Positions 8,849 to 17,756 are shown, counted from the first letter of the stretch. The stretch: 64,000 nt of DNA from Fodinibius salsisoli (GCF_026229185.1 NZ_JAGGJA010000006.1:62001-126000), one strand, 5' to 3'. Numbers and translations: made by a program. The notes: generated from the sequence alone by a model not told the origin.

Positions 8849-10045
8849 CTATAAATTTTTTGAGATAGTACCCATATCCTTGTCTCCCCGCCCCGAACAG
8901 TTCAGAACAACAACTTCATCCTTCGAGGTTTTGGGCATCAGTTCATCCAGATAGTTAACCGCATGCGCGGTCTCCAGCGCCGGAATAATACCTTCGAGCT
9001 CAGAAAGCAGCTTCACCCCCTCCATGGCCTGTTTGTCCGTAATACCCACATAGGTTACACGACCAGAATCTTTCAAGTGAGCATGCTCAGGACCAATTCC
9101 GGGATAATCGAGTCCGGCGCTAATGGAATGGGCCAGCTGAATCTGACCTTCTTTATCATGCAGCAGATAGCTCAGTGAGCCGTGCAAGACCCCCGGTTCA
9201 CCAATGGTAAGCGTGGCCGCTGTTTGGTCGGTATCGGCTCCCAGGCCGGCCGCTTCCAGACCGTACATTTTGACAGATTCATCGTCCACAAAGGGATAAA
9301 AAATGCCCATCGCATTTGATCCACCGCCCACGCACGCCAGGAGGTAATCCGGGTTGCGGCCTTCTGCTTCTGTCAGTTGGTTCTTAGTTTCATCCCCAAT
9401 AATTCTGTGAAAGTTTCGTACCATCTTGGGGTATGGGTGCGGCCCCACCACCGAACCGATGATGTAAAAGGTATCTTCAACATTGGTTACCCAATCGCGA
9501 ATCGCTTCGTTCGTGGCATCTTTGAGGGTTTGAGAACCGCTCTCTACGGAACGGACTTCCGCCCCCAGCAAGCGCATCCGCTCGACGTTGAGCTTCTGCC
9601 GCTCCATATCTTCGGCGCCCATATACACAATACATTCAACACCAAATTTTGCACAAGCTGTAGCTGTTGCTACCCCATGTTGACCGGCCCCTGTCTCCGC
9701 AATAATACGATCTTTGCCCATCCGACGAGCCAGCAGAATCTGCCCAATGGCATTATTTATTTTATGGGCTCCGGTATGACAGAGATCTTCGCGTTTGAGA
9801 TATATTTTGGCCCGCCCATAATGCTCGGTTAACCGATTGGCAAAAGTCAACTTTGTTGGTCGGCCTACATAGTTGTGTAACAGGTCGAGATATTCGTCCC
9901 GAAATGATTCATCCTGCCATGCTTCATCATAGGCTTCTTCCAGTTCCTCAAGTACGGGCATCAATATTTCGGGAACAAATTTTCCTCCAAACCTCCCAAA
10001 GTAACCACTTTTTGTTGGTAAATCGTAGTTCATATTATCCTTCAA
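8849..10045 (-). CDS. trpB: Tryptophan synthase beta chain
   Basis: PLP enzyme joining indole and L-serine to make tryptophan, in an alpha2-beta2 complex with TrpA. The Schiff-base lysine is Lys95 in [13 protein letters not shown]; the phosphate-binding glycine loop is [18 protein letters not shown] and [14 protein letters not shown] are TrpB1-type blocks. Length 398 is standard. The gap to trpF upstream (63 bases) is the longest among trpG-trpA genes and shows no obvious hairpin. Confidence 0.96.
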   Translation of the reverse strand: MKDNMNYDLPTKSGYFGRFGGKFVPEILMPVLEELEEAYDEAWQDESFRDEYLDLLHNYVGRPTKLTFANRLTEHYGRAKIYLKREDLCHTGAHKINNAIGQILLARRMGKDRIIAETGAGQHGVATATACAKFGVECIVYMGAEDMERQKLNVERMRLLGAEVRSVESGSQTLKDATNEAIRDWVTNVEDTFYIIGSVVGPHPYPKMVRNFHRIIGDETKNQLTEAEGRNPDYLLACVGGGSNAMGIFYPFVDDESVKMYGLEAAGLGADTDQTAATLTIGEPGVLHGSLSYLLHDKEGQIQLAHSISAGLDYPGIGPEHAHLKDSGRVTYVGITDKQAMEGVKLLSELEGIIPALETAHAVNYLDELMPKTSKDEVVVLNCSGRGDKDMGTISKNL

Positions 10046-10108
10046 ATGTTTTAAGTAAACTTACTAAGTAATTGGTATGTAATATTATAAATAAATCATT
10101 TAGATAAT

Positions 10109-10783
10109 TTACAACTCTCCTATCTCCTGTTTATCCCAGATGTCTCGCATCGTTTCCATAAAGGCTTCAACCTTATCAAAATCTTTAACACCGGGCGCGC
10201 TTTCGAGTCCGCTGGCTACATCTACAGCGTAGGGGTGTACTTCTTTACAAGCCTGCTGAATATTATCAGGATTTAGCCCACCGGATAAGAAATACGGAAC
10301 ATGGTTGGTTATATCATCCAACAGCGACCAGTCAAAAACCTGTCCTGTGCCTCCCCATTTGCCATCAACTTTGGTATCGAAAAGCAGGTAATCAACCACA
10401 TCCAGGTAGGGTTCAATACGATCGGTAAGTTCATCCGCATCTGTATCTTTTGTTATGTGGATGACCTTGATAATGGGCTTCTCCACGAGCTCGCAATAAC
10501 TGGGATTTTCATTGCCGTGCAGCTGCACATAATCGATGCCTGTCTGTCGGCTAATCATGTTGACGTCGTCCAATGGCTGATCAACAAACACGCCCACGCA
10601 TTCCGGACCCTCCACCCAGTTGATGATTGCTCCAGCCTTGGCAGGGGTTATGTGACGGGGACTATCTTCATAAAAAATGAATCCCACATAATGGGCCAAA
10701 GCCCCAGATACAAACCGAGCGTCTTCAAGGCTTGTCAGTCCACAAATTTTAACTTTTGTTCGTTCTTCCGGATCTGCAAACAT
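10109..10783 (-). CDS. trpF: Phosphoribosylanthranilate isomerase
   Basis: TIM-barrel isomerase converting phosphoribosylanthranilate to CdRP, the third step of tryptophan synthesis. The N-terminal strand VKICGLTSLEDA carries the general-base cysteine (Cys14), and LFDTKVDGKWGGTG contains the general-acid aspartate. FLSGGLNPDNI and AVDVASGLESAPGVKD are the phosphate-binding loops. Length 224 is slightly long for TrpF because of a short C-terminal tail. It follows trpC by six bases, so it is a separate gene and not a trpCF fusion. Confidence 0.95.
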   Translation of the reverse strand: MFADPEERTKVKICGLTSLEDARFVSGALAHYVGFIFYEDSPRHITPAKAGAIINWVEGPECVGVFVDQPLDDVNMISRQTGIDYVQLHGNENPSYCELVEKPIIKVIHITKDTDADELTDRIEPYLDVVDYLLFDTKVDGKWGGTGQVFDWSLLDDITNHVPYFLSGGLNPDNIQQACKEVHPYAVDVASGLESAPGVKDFDKVEAFMETMRDIWDKQEIGEL

Positions 10784-10789
10784 AGTTGT

Positions 10790-11599
10790 CTATTCTGTCT
10801 CCGTAATTAACTTTTGTAATTGCTTTTTCATATTGCTCACTGCTTTCCCTGGATTAGGCTGACGCATAAAATATTCGCCAATAAGAGCCGCATCTATTTT
10901 TTCATCAAAAAGAAACTTCAGATTCTCGGCACTACTCAATCCACTTTCGGATACAAGTACGGTTCCCTCGGGGGCCTGCTGCAACAACTCAACGCCCCGG
11001 TGCAGGTCAACTTCAAAATTACGCAAATCACGATTATTCACGCCTAAGATATCAACTAACTCAAAGGTAACATTCTTTAAATCATTCTCCGAATAACACT
11101 CCACCAAAGCTTGCACACCAAACTCGCGGGCCGCATGCAATAACTCATCAAGTTGCTGCCCTTCGGTGACGGTAGCGATCAATAGCACAGCATCTGCCCC
11201 ATAAGCCTTAGCTTCTTTTACTTGGTATGGATCAATTATAAAATCCTTGCGCAACAATGGGATAGAAACTTCTCGTGAAGCTTCTTCTAGATATTCAAGC
11301 TTCCCCTTAAAGGCTGGTTCATCCGTTAGTACGGAGATGGCCGAAGCTCCTCCCTCCTGGTATTGACCGGCTATTTCTCGAGGATTAAAATCCTTTCTTA
11401 TAAGCCCTTTGGATGGCGAAGCTTTTTTGATTTCCGCTATGATAGCCACATCAGGAGATGAGGACAACGCTTTTTTAAAATCGCGTGCCTCCTGCTCATA
11501 GCATTCAAAGGATTCAAAATCCTTAAAGCTGATTTTCTTCTTTCGCTTGCCAAGATCCCGGGCCGTCTGTTCTACGATTTCATCAAGTATGGTTGGCAT
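10790..11599 (-). CDS. trpC: Indole-3-glycerol phosphate synthase
   Basis: TIM-barrel enzyme that closes the indole ring from CdRP with loss of CO2. Family motifs are AEIKKASPSKGLI (about residues 55-67), LRKDFIIDPYQV, DAVLLIATV, LGVNNRDL and VSESGL. Length 269 is typical. It starts four bases after the trpD stop and is followed closely by trpF, so translation is probably coupled along the operon. Confidence 0.96.
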   Translation of the reverse strand: MPTILDEIVEQTARDLGKRKKKISFKDFESFECYEQEARDFKKALSSSPDVAIIAEIKKASPSKGLIRKDFNPREIAGQYQEGGASAISVLTDEPAFKGKLEYLEEASREVSIPLLRKDFIIDPYQVKEAKAYGADAVLLIATVTEGQQLDELLHAAREFGVQALVECYSENDLKNVTFELVDILGVNNRDLRNFEVDLHRGVELLQQAPEGTVLVSESGLSSAENLKFLFDEKIDAALIGEYFMRQPNPGKAVSNMKKQLQKLITETE

Positions 11600-11603
11600 C
11601 CGA

Positions 11604-12638
11604 CTACTCCTCCAGGGCGGCTTCGTTTGTCGCTTCTACGTATTGCTCAAGGGCTTTCTGCGCAGCTCCTGAATCCAGGCTCTCTTCTGCCAGCTCTTTG
11701 GCCTCCGTCAGATGATCTACTTTCCCTGCGGCATGAATACCAAATGTAGCGTTAAGCAAAATAATGTTTCGTTGAGCCTCTTTTGCTTTCCCTGCCATTA
11801 TGGATCGAATAATCTCAGCATTTGTTTCAGCATCGCCTCCTTGCAGGTCCTCCATCTCAACCCAATCAAACCCAAGGGAGCGGGGATCAAACGTAGTGGC
11901 CTTCTTAACCAACTTTCTATTAAGTTCAAAAATTTCCGTCTGCGCATTCAGGCTTACTTCATCCAGCCCGTCATGAGCATTCAGCGTATAGGCAAAGTCA
12001 GTATCCAAATTCGCTAAAATACGAGCGATTTTCCACGCTATATCTTTACTGTAGGCCCCAATCATCTGCCGCTGTACACCCGCAGGGTTTAGCAAAGGCC
12101 CCAAAATATTGAAAAAGGTCCGAATGCCCAGCGTGCGACGTGCTTTCATCACATGCTTCATAGCCGGATGAAAATTAGGGGCAAACATAAAGACCAGCCC
12201 AATTTCTTCAAAAACCTGCTCTACCTGTTCTTTATGGAGATCAACAACACCACCTAAAACTTCTAAGACGTCTGCACTACCACTTTTACTGGAGACGCTG
12301 CGATTCCCATGCTTCAACACCGGCACTCCCGCCCCGGCAACAACAAACATAGAAGCCGTTGAAATGTTGAATGTACCCGATGAATCACCACCGGTTCCAC
12401 ACAGGTCGATAGCACCGTTCACCTCAACTTCCGGCTTGATGGATGCTTCTCTCATCACTTTGACAAATGCTGTGAGCTCTTCAATGGTTTCTCCCTTCAT
12501 ACGCATACCGGTTAAAAATCCGGCCACACGTTCATCCTCTACCTTGCCAGAGATAATCAGCTGCAATGCTCTCTCGGCTTCTTCCGAAGATAGATCGCCA
12601 TGGTAAATCAGCTTATCTAAAATTTCACTAAAACCCAT
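11604..12638 (-). CDS. trpD: Anthranilate phosphoribosyltransferase
   Basis: Transfers the phosphoribosyl group of PRPP to anthranilate. The glycine-rich PRPP loop LCGTGGDSSGTFNIST (about residues 79-94), KHGNRSVSSKSGSADVLE and FMFAPNFHPAMKHV are diagnostic. Length 344 is standard. It is free-standing, not fused to TrpG, although trpG lies 43 bases upstream. Confidence 0.96.
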   Translation of the reverse strand: MGFSEILDKLIYHGDLSSEEAERALQLIISGKVEDERVAGFLTGMRMKGETIEELTAFVKVMREASIKPEVEVNGAIDLCGTGGDSSGTFNISTASMFVVAGAGVPVLKHGNRSVSSKSGSADVLEVLGGVVDLHKEQVEQVFEEIGLVFMFAPNFHPAMKHVMKARRTLGIRTFFNILGPLLNPAGVQRQMIGAYSKDIAWKIARILANLDTDFAYTLNAHDGLDEVSLNAQTEIFELNRKLVKKATTFDPRSLGFDWVEMEDLQGGDAETNAEIIRSIMAGKAKEAQRNIILLNATFGIHAAGKVDHLTEAKELAEESLDSGAAQKALEQYVEATNEAALEE

Positions 12639-12681
12639 AATCTTTTATATACTATGAAGTTAATTGTTTTATCTAAATTTA

Positions 12682-13269
12682 TTATACCCTTTGCTTTGGA
12701 TGTACTTTCTGTTCAAGCCAGTTTTTAATGATGTTTACTCCTTCGACCGTGAGTATACTTTCCGGATGAAACTGTATCCCTTCGATAGGGTATTTATGAT
12801 GCCTGACTCCCATGATAATCCCGTCATCACTCCGTGCTGTTACTGCCAGCTCATCAGGTATGCTATCGGGATCCAGAATTAAAGAATGGTAACGTGTAGC
12901 CGTAAAATGATTAGGAATGCCTCTAAAAACAGACTGATTGTCGTGCTCAATAGTAGATGTTTTTCCATGCATCAACTTGGGGGCATGAATTATCTTACCG
13001 CCAAACACTTCGCCAATAGCCTGATGCCCCAGGCAAACGCCTAAAATTGGGATCTCAGTGCCCAACTCTTTTACGACGGGCTCAGTAATGCCGGCATCAG
13101 CTGGACGCCCCGGACCAGGCGAAATCAGGATCTTATCCGGATTTAACTGCCGAACTCCCTCCACCGTTAGCGCATCGTTGCGCACCACCCGATAGTCGTC
13201 GGTATGCCGCGCCACGATGTCAACCAGGTTATAAGTAAAAGAATCGTAGTTGTCGATGATCAATATCAT
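12682..13269 (-). CDS. trpG: Anthranilate synthase component II (glutamine amidotransferase)
   Basis: Class I glutamine amidotransferase that supplies ammonia to TrpE. The triad is visible: Cys79 in LGVCLGHQAIG, His168 and Glu170 in IQFHPE; the oxyanion block is SPGPGRPADAG. Length 195 is typical. In some bacteria the same subunit also serves para-aminobenzoate synthase; the trp operon position supports the anthranilate role here. It starts 13 bases after the stop of trpS. Confidence 0.94.
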   Translation of the reverse strand: MILIIDNYDSFTYNLVDIVARHTDDYRVVRNDALTVEGVRQLNPDKILISPGPGRPADAGITEPVVKELGTEIPILGVCLGHQAIGEVFGGKIIHAPKLMHGKTSTIEHDNQSVFRGIPNHFTATRYHSLILDPDSIPDELAVTARSDDGIIMGVRHHKYPIEGIQFHPESILTVEGVNIIKNWLEQKVHPKQRV

Positions 13270-13282
13270 AATACTGCCTTCA

Positions 13283-14275
13283 TTAATTACTGGAATAGGT
13301 ATAGCTTTTCATGAGTCCTGTAACCTCACGGATAGGCTCCATGACCTCCTCGGCACGTTCCCGGGCTTTTTGGCCGCCTTCTTTTAAGATATCTCTGACG
13401 GTATCCAGATCATTAGCCAATTCTTTCCGATTAGCGCGTGCTTCAGCGAAATACTCTTCAATCATACCCAAAAGCTCATTTTTTGCATGTCCGTAGCCAT
13501 ATCCACCGGCCCGGTACTTCTCGGCAATCTCTTGCTTTTTGCTTTCATCAGCAAATAGCTTAATAAGCGCAAACACATTACAACTCTCCGGATCTTTGGG
13601 CTCGTCAAGTGGTGTGGAATCAGTTTCTATCGACATCACCTTTTTCTTTAACGTCTTGCCCTCATCAAAAATATCGATGGTATTTCCATAAGATTTGCTC
13701 ATTTTCTGACCATCAACGCCGGGCACCACCGCTACTGATTCAACAATATGCTCTTCGGGAAGCTTTAGATATTCATCCCCGTAATTGTGGTTGAACTTAC
13801 CGGCCAGGTCGCGACAAATTTCAATATTCTGTTTCTGGTCCTGCCCTACCGGCACCAGGTCCGAATGATAAATCAGGATATCGGCGGCCTGCAGAATGGG
13901 ATAAGTAAACAATCCAATATTCGGCTTGGCGCCCTGGGCTACCTTATCTTTATAGGCCACCCCTTTTTCCATCAAGCTCACCGGAGAAAAGGTGCCTAAA
14001 ATCCATGCTAATTCCGTAACCTGCGGTACGTCGCTCTGTGCAAAAAAAGTGCACTTTTGGGGATCAAGCCCCAAGGCAAGGTAATCAAGGGCGATATCAA
14101 TAGTATTATTCCGGATTTCTTCCCCCTCATTTATGGAGGTCAACGAATGGTAATTGGCAATAAAATAAAAGGCATCTCCTTGCTCCTGCATCTGGATATG
14201 CTGACGGAGTGCCCCAAAATAGTTGCCAAGGTGTAATTTTCCAGATGACTGTATGCCCGATAAAATGGTTTTCAT
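13283..14275 (-). CDS. trpS: Tryptophanyl-tRNA synthetase
   Basis: Class I aminoacyl-tRNA synthetase charging tRNA-Trp. The HIGH-like signature is LHLGNYFG (about residues 14-21) and the KMSKS loop is KMSKSYGN near residue 195; GDAFYFIANYHSLT and FAQSDVPQVTELAWIL are TrpRS blocks. Length 330 is typical for bacterial TrpRS. It lies inside the trp operon between trpE and trpG. If the message runs through, the synthetase that makes the attenuator's signal molecule (Trp-tRNA) is itself under that attenuator. A 247-base gap with a palindromic repeat separates it from trpE, so an extra promoter there is possible. Confidence 0.95.
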   Translation of the reverse strand: MKTILSGIQSSGKLHLGNYFGALRQHIQMQEQGDAFYFIANYHSLTSINEGEEIRNNTIDIALDYLALGLDPQKCTFFAQSDVPQVTELAWILGTFSPVSLMEKGVAYKDKVAQGAKPNIGLFTYPILQAADILIYHSDLVPVGQDQKQNIEICRDLAGKFNHNYGDEYLKLPEEHIVESVAVVPGVDGQKMSKSYGNTIDIFDEGKTLKKKVMSIETDSTPLDEPKDPESCNVFALIKLFADESKKQEIAEKYRAGGYGYGHAKNELLGMIEEYFAEARANRKELANDLDTVRDILKEGGQKARERAEEVMEPIREVTGLMKSYTYSSN

Positions 14276-14341
14276 GAGTACAAAATTAACTCTTGGTTAA
14301 TGTTTCAGTATGTATAAACGCGTTTAGTGGTCGATAACAAC

Positions 14342-14462
14342 TTTCTTGTCATCCTGAACTTGTTTCAGGATCTCCTAAAGCTGAGAAACGTTGATATAAG
14401 TTGGAAGCAGATCAATGTACACTACCACCACGAGATCCCGGATCGGAGTCCGGGATGACAAG
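14342..14462 (-). repeat. Palindromic intergenic repeat, copy 1
   Basis: About 121 bases bounded by a perfect 10-base inverted repeat (CTTGTCATCC at 14345-14354 and GGATGACAAG at 14453-14462). Inside are two perfect 8-bp hairpins: ATCCTGAA/TTCAGGAT near the left end and ATCCCGGA/TCCGGGAT near the right. A diverged copy in inverted orientation occurs at 42210-42337. There is no ORF, so this looks like a REP- or MITE-like dispersed element. Here it sits between trpE and trpS, where the hairpins could affect mRNA stability or read-through. Strand is nominal. Confidence 0.65.
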
Positions 14463-14522
14463 AGAGTTATATGTTATTTATTGCCACTGAATTCAATTGG
14501 CAAATGCAATGATAGTTAATTT

Positions 14523-15986
14523 CTAATCCCTTATTGACAACGCCACACTGAGCGCCTCCACCAGCGCGCCGGCTTTATTCTTGGTCTCAATATATTCTTT
14601 CTGGGGATCACTGTCTGCCACAATTCCAGCTCCTGCTTGTATGTAAACTTTCGAGTCTGTTACCAGCATGGTTCGAATCACAATGCAGGTGTCCATGTTA
14701 CCGGAAAAGTCAAAATAGCCCACAGCGCCCGCATAAGGACCACGCTTTGTGGGTTCCAGTTCGTCAATAATTTCCATAGCCCTAATTTTGGGTGCGCCAC
14801 TGACTGTTCCGGCCGGAAAGCACTGCATAAGCGCATCCACCGAAACTTTATCGTCAGCCAGCTTCCCCTTCACATCAGAGACGATGTGCATGACGTGGGA
14901 GTAACGTTCTATTACCTGCTCTCGGACCGGTTTAACCGTGCCCGGCTGACAAACCCTGGACAGATCGTTCCGCCCCAGGTCCACGAGCATCACGTGTTCT
15001 GCAATCTCTTTAGGATCGTTCATTAGGTCTTCCTCAAATGCCCGGTCTTCTTCATCGGTCTGCCCACGGGGGCGAGTACCGGCAATGGGCAGCAGCTGGG
15101 CGGTTTCATCCTGCACGCGAACCAACACCTCCGGTGAGGAGCCTACGAGGGCAAAATCTTCGAAATCCAAAAAGAACAAGTATGGCGAAGGGTTAACCAT
15201 CCGAAGTGCGCGATAAAGCATGAAGCGATCGCCCTCAAAGTCAGTTTCAAAACGCTGTGAAAGCACCACTTGGAAGATATCTCCCTCATAGACATATTCC
15301 TTAGCCTTTTCCACCATCTTCTCAAACTGCGACATTCCCACGTTGCTGTGAAGTTTATCCGGATCAATCGAGAATGACTTAGAAGTTGGTACCGGCTTAT
15401 GGATCAGTTTCTCAAGCTCATCAAGGCGTTTTTGAGCCTGATTATACCGCTCATAAATATCGGAGGAGTCCTCCACAAATACGGTCTTGATAATGATAAC
15501 CTGCTGCTTAACATGATCGAAGGCAAAGACCTCATCATAAAAAGCCCAAATAGCTTCAGGAACATCAATATCCTGCTCAGTGGTTTGGGGCAGATCTTCA
15601 ATTTCCCGAACCGTATCGTAGGATGAAAAGCCAACAGCTCCACCGGTTAATCGAGGCAAATTAGGAAGATCGGGCTCGCTGTGTTGGGTCGTCAGGTCTT
15701 TAAGCGCTTCAAAATATGACTGATCTAGGGTGTCAATTTGTTCATCCTGCTGTAATGTTACTGCAGATCCATCATATTTTAATACCTGATACGGATCACG
15801 CCCCAAAAAGGAATAGCGGGCCAACTGCTCCCCCCCTTCAACCGATTCTAACAAAAAGGGATATTGCCCCTGTTGGCGAAGCTTTAGAAAGAGGGAAACC
15901 GGTGTTAAAACATCGGCCATCAATGGCCGATATACCGGAATTGCCGTATAATTTTTTGCTAATTTTTTAAACTCTTTGATATCCAT
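14523..15986 (-). CDS. trpE: Anthranilate synthase component I
   Basis: Chorismate-utilising enzyme that makes anthranilate with ammonia from TrpG, the first committed step of the pathway. The N-terminal feedback-site motif FLLESVEGGEQLARYSFLG (from about residue 39) is the Trp-binding LLES element, so allosteric inhibition by tryptophan is expected. The C-terminal catalytic blocks IAGTRPRG, FEEDLMNDPKEIAEHVMLVDLGRNDL and FPAGTVSGAPKIRAMEII are intact. Length 487 is normal. The start has a good ribosome site, AAAGGAG seven bases upstream of ATG, unlike most genes here. It is preceded by the trp leader and attenuator. Confidence 0.96.
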   Translation of the reverse strand: MDIKEFKKLAKNYTAIPVYRPLMADVLTPVSLFLKLRQQGQYPFLLESVEGGEQLARYSFLGRDPYQVLKYDGSAVTLQQDEQIDTLDQSYFEALKDLTTQHSEPDLPNLPRLTGGAVGFSSYDTVREIEDLPQTTEQDIDVPEAIWAFYDEVFAFDHVKQQVIIIKTVFVEDSSDIYERYNQAQKRLDELEKLIHKPVPTSKSFSIDPDKLHSNVGMSQFEKMVEKAKEYVYEGDIFQVVLSQRFETDFEGDRFMLYRALRMVNPSPYLFFLDFEDFALVGSSPEVLVRVQDETAQLLPIAGTRPRGQTDEEDRAFEEDLMNDPKEIAEHVMLVDLGRNDLSRVCQPGTVKPVREQVIERYSHVMHIVSDVKGKLADDKVSVDALMQCFPAGTVSGAPKIRAMEIIDELEPTKRGPYAGAVGYFDFSGNMDTCIVIRTMLVTDSKVYIQAGAGIVADSDPQKEYIETKNKAGALVEALSVALSIRD

Positions 15987-16021
15987 ATTGGTGCTCCTTT
16001 AATCAAAACCCGTTGAAAAAT

Positions 16022-16054
16022 AAAAAAACCCACTCCAGTTTCCTGCAGTGGGTT
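16022..16054 (-). terminator. trp operon attenuator terminator
   Basis: Read in the leftward sense, AACCCACTGCAG pairs with CTGGAGTGGGTT around a GAAA tetraloop: 11 base pairs with one G-G mismatch. Seven T residues follow from the last stem bases. This is a Rho-independent terminator placed before trpE (start 15986). Its 5' arm contains CCACTGC (16045-16051), which is exactly complementary to GCAGTGG at 16095-16101 inside the leader-peptide gene, giving a competing antiterminator. Confidence 0.85.
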
Positions 16055-16123
16055 CGTATAAAATTCTTTGTCGTAAATCTAACTCACAATCGTGCCACTG
16101 CCTGTATGTAGTTCAACACAGGC
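16045..16123 (-). promoter_or_regulatory. trp attenuator pairing segments 1-3
   Basis: Three pairing segments precede the terminator. Segment 1 is GCCTGT (16118-16123), directly after the Trp codons. Segment 2 contains ACAGGC (16100-16105), which pairs with segment 1, overlapping GCAGTGG (16095-16101). Segment 3 is CCACTGC (16045-16051). A ribosome stalled on the Trp codons would cover segment 1 and free segment 2 to pair with segment 3, preventing the terminator. A ribosome reaching the leader stop codon would block segment 2 and let the terminator form. The pairings are seen in the sequence; the mechanism is inferred from the enterobacterial trp attenuator. Confidence 0.8.
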
Positions 16124-16161
16124 CACCACCAATTACTGTTTTTATGAGCTGATTTTTTCAT
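16084..16161 (-). CDS. trpL: trp leader peptide with three consecutive Trp codons
   Basis: A 25-codon ORF, ATG at 16159-16161 and TGA at 16084-16086, lying 98 bases upstream of the trpE start. Codons 11-13 are TGG TGG TGG (16123-16131) within NSNWWWPVLNY; the start MKKSAHK is lysine-rich. Three adjacent Trp codons in a short ORF directly before a terminator and trpE are the hallmark of a ribosome-stalling leader peptide. No strong Shine-Dalgarno is visible; AGGAAAAA lies over 20 bases upstream. Its role is translation-based sensing of Trp-tRNA, not a function of the peptide. Confidence 0.85.
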   Translation of the reverse strand: MKKSAHKNSNWWWPVLNYIQAVARL

Positions 16162-16262
16162 GAGGCAAGAAGATAACAGCCGTTTTTCCTAAAAGCAAAA
16201 AAATAAATACTTCCACTTATTCTGTTCAAAATACTTACCCTACCTTAGTACCTCAGGATGTG

Positions 16263-17093
16263 TTAAAAAGGATCTTCTCCGGGTATATCGGGCCCATTAC
16301 TAAATGCTTCCCGGTAAAATAGGATACCACCGATGATGATCCCCTTCAGCACAAAAGCTGAAAAGACAATCATTAATCCAACTTCCTGGAAAAAAAGGAT
16401 AAGGATACCATAAAAAATAAAGAGGGCTAATTTCCCCTTATGCTTTTTGACGGATTTTTTATCAAAACTGGGTATTTTATCAAATGGAATAGTACTTACC
16501 ATCAGGAATGAGAGGAGCACAATCACTGGAATCAATACCGTATTGAGTCCATATTTGAGATCCAGAAACATTTCCAGCCGATTGTAGAACGTAAGGTAAA
16601 AAGCAGATATCATAATGGCCTGCGCCGGAATAGGTAAGCCCTTAAAATAATCCTTGCGGCTTTCCTGGGTATCCACATTATAGCGAGCCAACCTTACAGC
16701 GCCGCAAAGCGGAGGCAATGCACTGAGAATGATGCCCACAAGTGGCATCTCTGCCAGGCCAAAGGTATAAAGTAAAAATCCAGGGGCTACCCCAAACGAT
16801 ACTACATCACTAATAGAGTCAAGCTCAATACCAAACTGGCTGGTTGCATTTGAAAGGCGCGCCATAAAACCATCCAGGGCATCAAAAAGCCCCGCAAAAA
16901 CGATGAGCCAAGCCCCAAAGAAAAGTCGACCTTCCGATATGCTGATAATAGCCAAGAAACCACAAAAAAGATTCATCAACGTAAAAAAGCTGGGTACCAC
17001 GATCCTTGGAATCGGTTTACGTGGCCGCCTTTTTTTCTTCCGTTCTTTCCTGCGACTTCGGAATTTCTTCCATTTCTGTATTGGGTATTTCAT
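16263..17093 (-). CDS. pssA: CDP-diacylglycerol-serine O-phosphatidyltransferase
   Basis: Membrane CDP-alcohol phosphatidyltransferase that makes phosphatidylserine. The signature D-G-x2-A-R-x8-G-x3-D-x3-D is complete in LDGFMARLSNATSQFGIELD followed by SISD (about residues 69-93). A very basic N terminus (about residues 5-28) precedes six or more hydrophobic segments. It starts one base after the psd stop, and PssA followed by Psd forms a pathway to phosphatidylethanolamine. Length 276 is typical for the integral-membrane type II PssA. Confidence 0.92.
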   Translation of the reverse strand: MKYPIQKWKKFRSRRKERKKKRRPRKPIPRIVVPSFFTLMNLFCGFLAIISISEGRLFFGAWLIVFAGLFDALDGFMARLSNATSQFGIELDSISDVVSFGVAPGFLLYTFGLAEMPLVGIILSALPPLCGAVRLARYNVDTQESRKDYFKGLPIPAQAIMISAFYLTFYNRLEMFLDLKYGLNTVLIPVIVLLSFLMVSTIPFDKIPSFDKKSVKKHKGKLALFIFYGILILFFQEVGLMIVFSAFVLKGIIIGGILFYREAFSNGPDIPGEDPF

Positions 17094-17094
17094 C

Positions 17095-17745
17095 TTAGGA
17101 GTTAATCGTAGCTAAAATTGTTTCGCCGGCTACCGCCTTATCACCTTCTTTTACATTAATGGCTATATCAGCCGGGACAAGTATATCCATTCTGGAACCG
17201 AATTTCATCATTCCAAAGCGTTTGCCTGCCTTAAGCTGGTCGCCTTTTTCAATATGATACACAATTCGACGGGCCAGAAATCCGGTAATTTGCCGAAAAA
17301 ACACTTTGGTGCCCGTGACATGTTTAATTCCGAAGTCAGCGCGTTCGTTCAATTCGGAGGCTCTATGATCCCATGCCATAAGATACACTCCGGGATGGTA
17401 TTCCAGAAATTCCAATTCCCCGCTAATTGGCAAACGATTAACGTGTACATCTAAAGGTGACAAAAAAATACTAATCTGTGTTGCAGGCCCCTGTATGTAG
17501 TAAGTCTCTTCAACTTCTTTAACCTGCACAACGTTTCCATCGGCGGGAGAAAGTACCAGGTTATCACCAGGCGTAATATTGCGATCGGGATCGCGGAAGA
17601 AATAAAGGATAAATGCTACCAACAGAATCATGCCTGCATAAATGATGTATGCCGTCCAGTGATCCATGTAGGAAGCCCCTACACTAACGATGACTGCAAA
17701 TAGCGTCGTTACGAATATTGTGGTGTACCCCTCACGTGCAAACAT
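17095..17745 (-). CDS. psd: Phosphatidylserine decarboxylase
   Basis: Pyruvoyl-dependent enzyme producing phosphatidylethanolamine. Self-cleavage is expected at Gly183-Ser184 in KFGSRMDI, generating a long beta chain and a short alpha chain that starts with the pyruvoyl group. Two hydrophobic segments (about 8-25 and 32-50) precede RDPDRNITP and the LSPADGNVV block. The short length (216) and single-segment architecture fit the short Psd type common outside enterobacteria. It sits between rseP and pssA in one leftward operon. Confidence 0.92.
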   Translation of the reverse strand: MFAREGYTTIFVTTLFAVIVSVGASYMDHWTAYIIYAGMILLVAFILYFFRDPDRNITPGDNLVLSPADGNVVQVKEVEETYYIQGPATQISIFLSPLDVHVNRLPISGELEFLEYHPGVYLMAWDHRASELNERADFGIKHVTGTKVFFRQITGFLARRIVYHIEKGDQLKAGKRFGMMKFGSRMDILVPADIAINVKEGDKAVAGETILATINS

Positions 17746-17756
17746 AAATCTGATAT

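Noticed and set aside
9377-9832. Rightward frame of 151 codons opposite trpB
   Set aside because: Antisense shadow of a highly conserved gene; the long open frame reflects codon bias of trpB.
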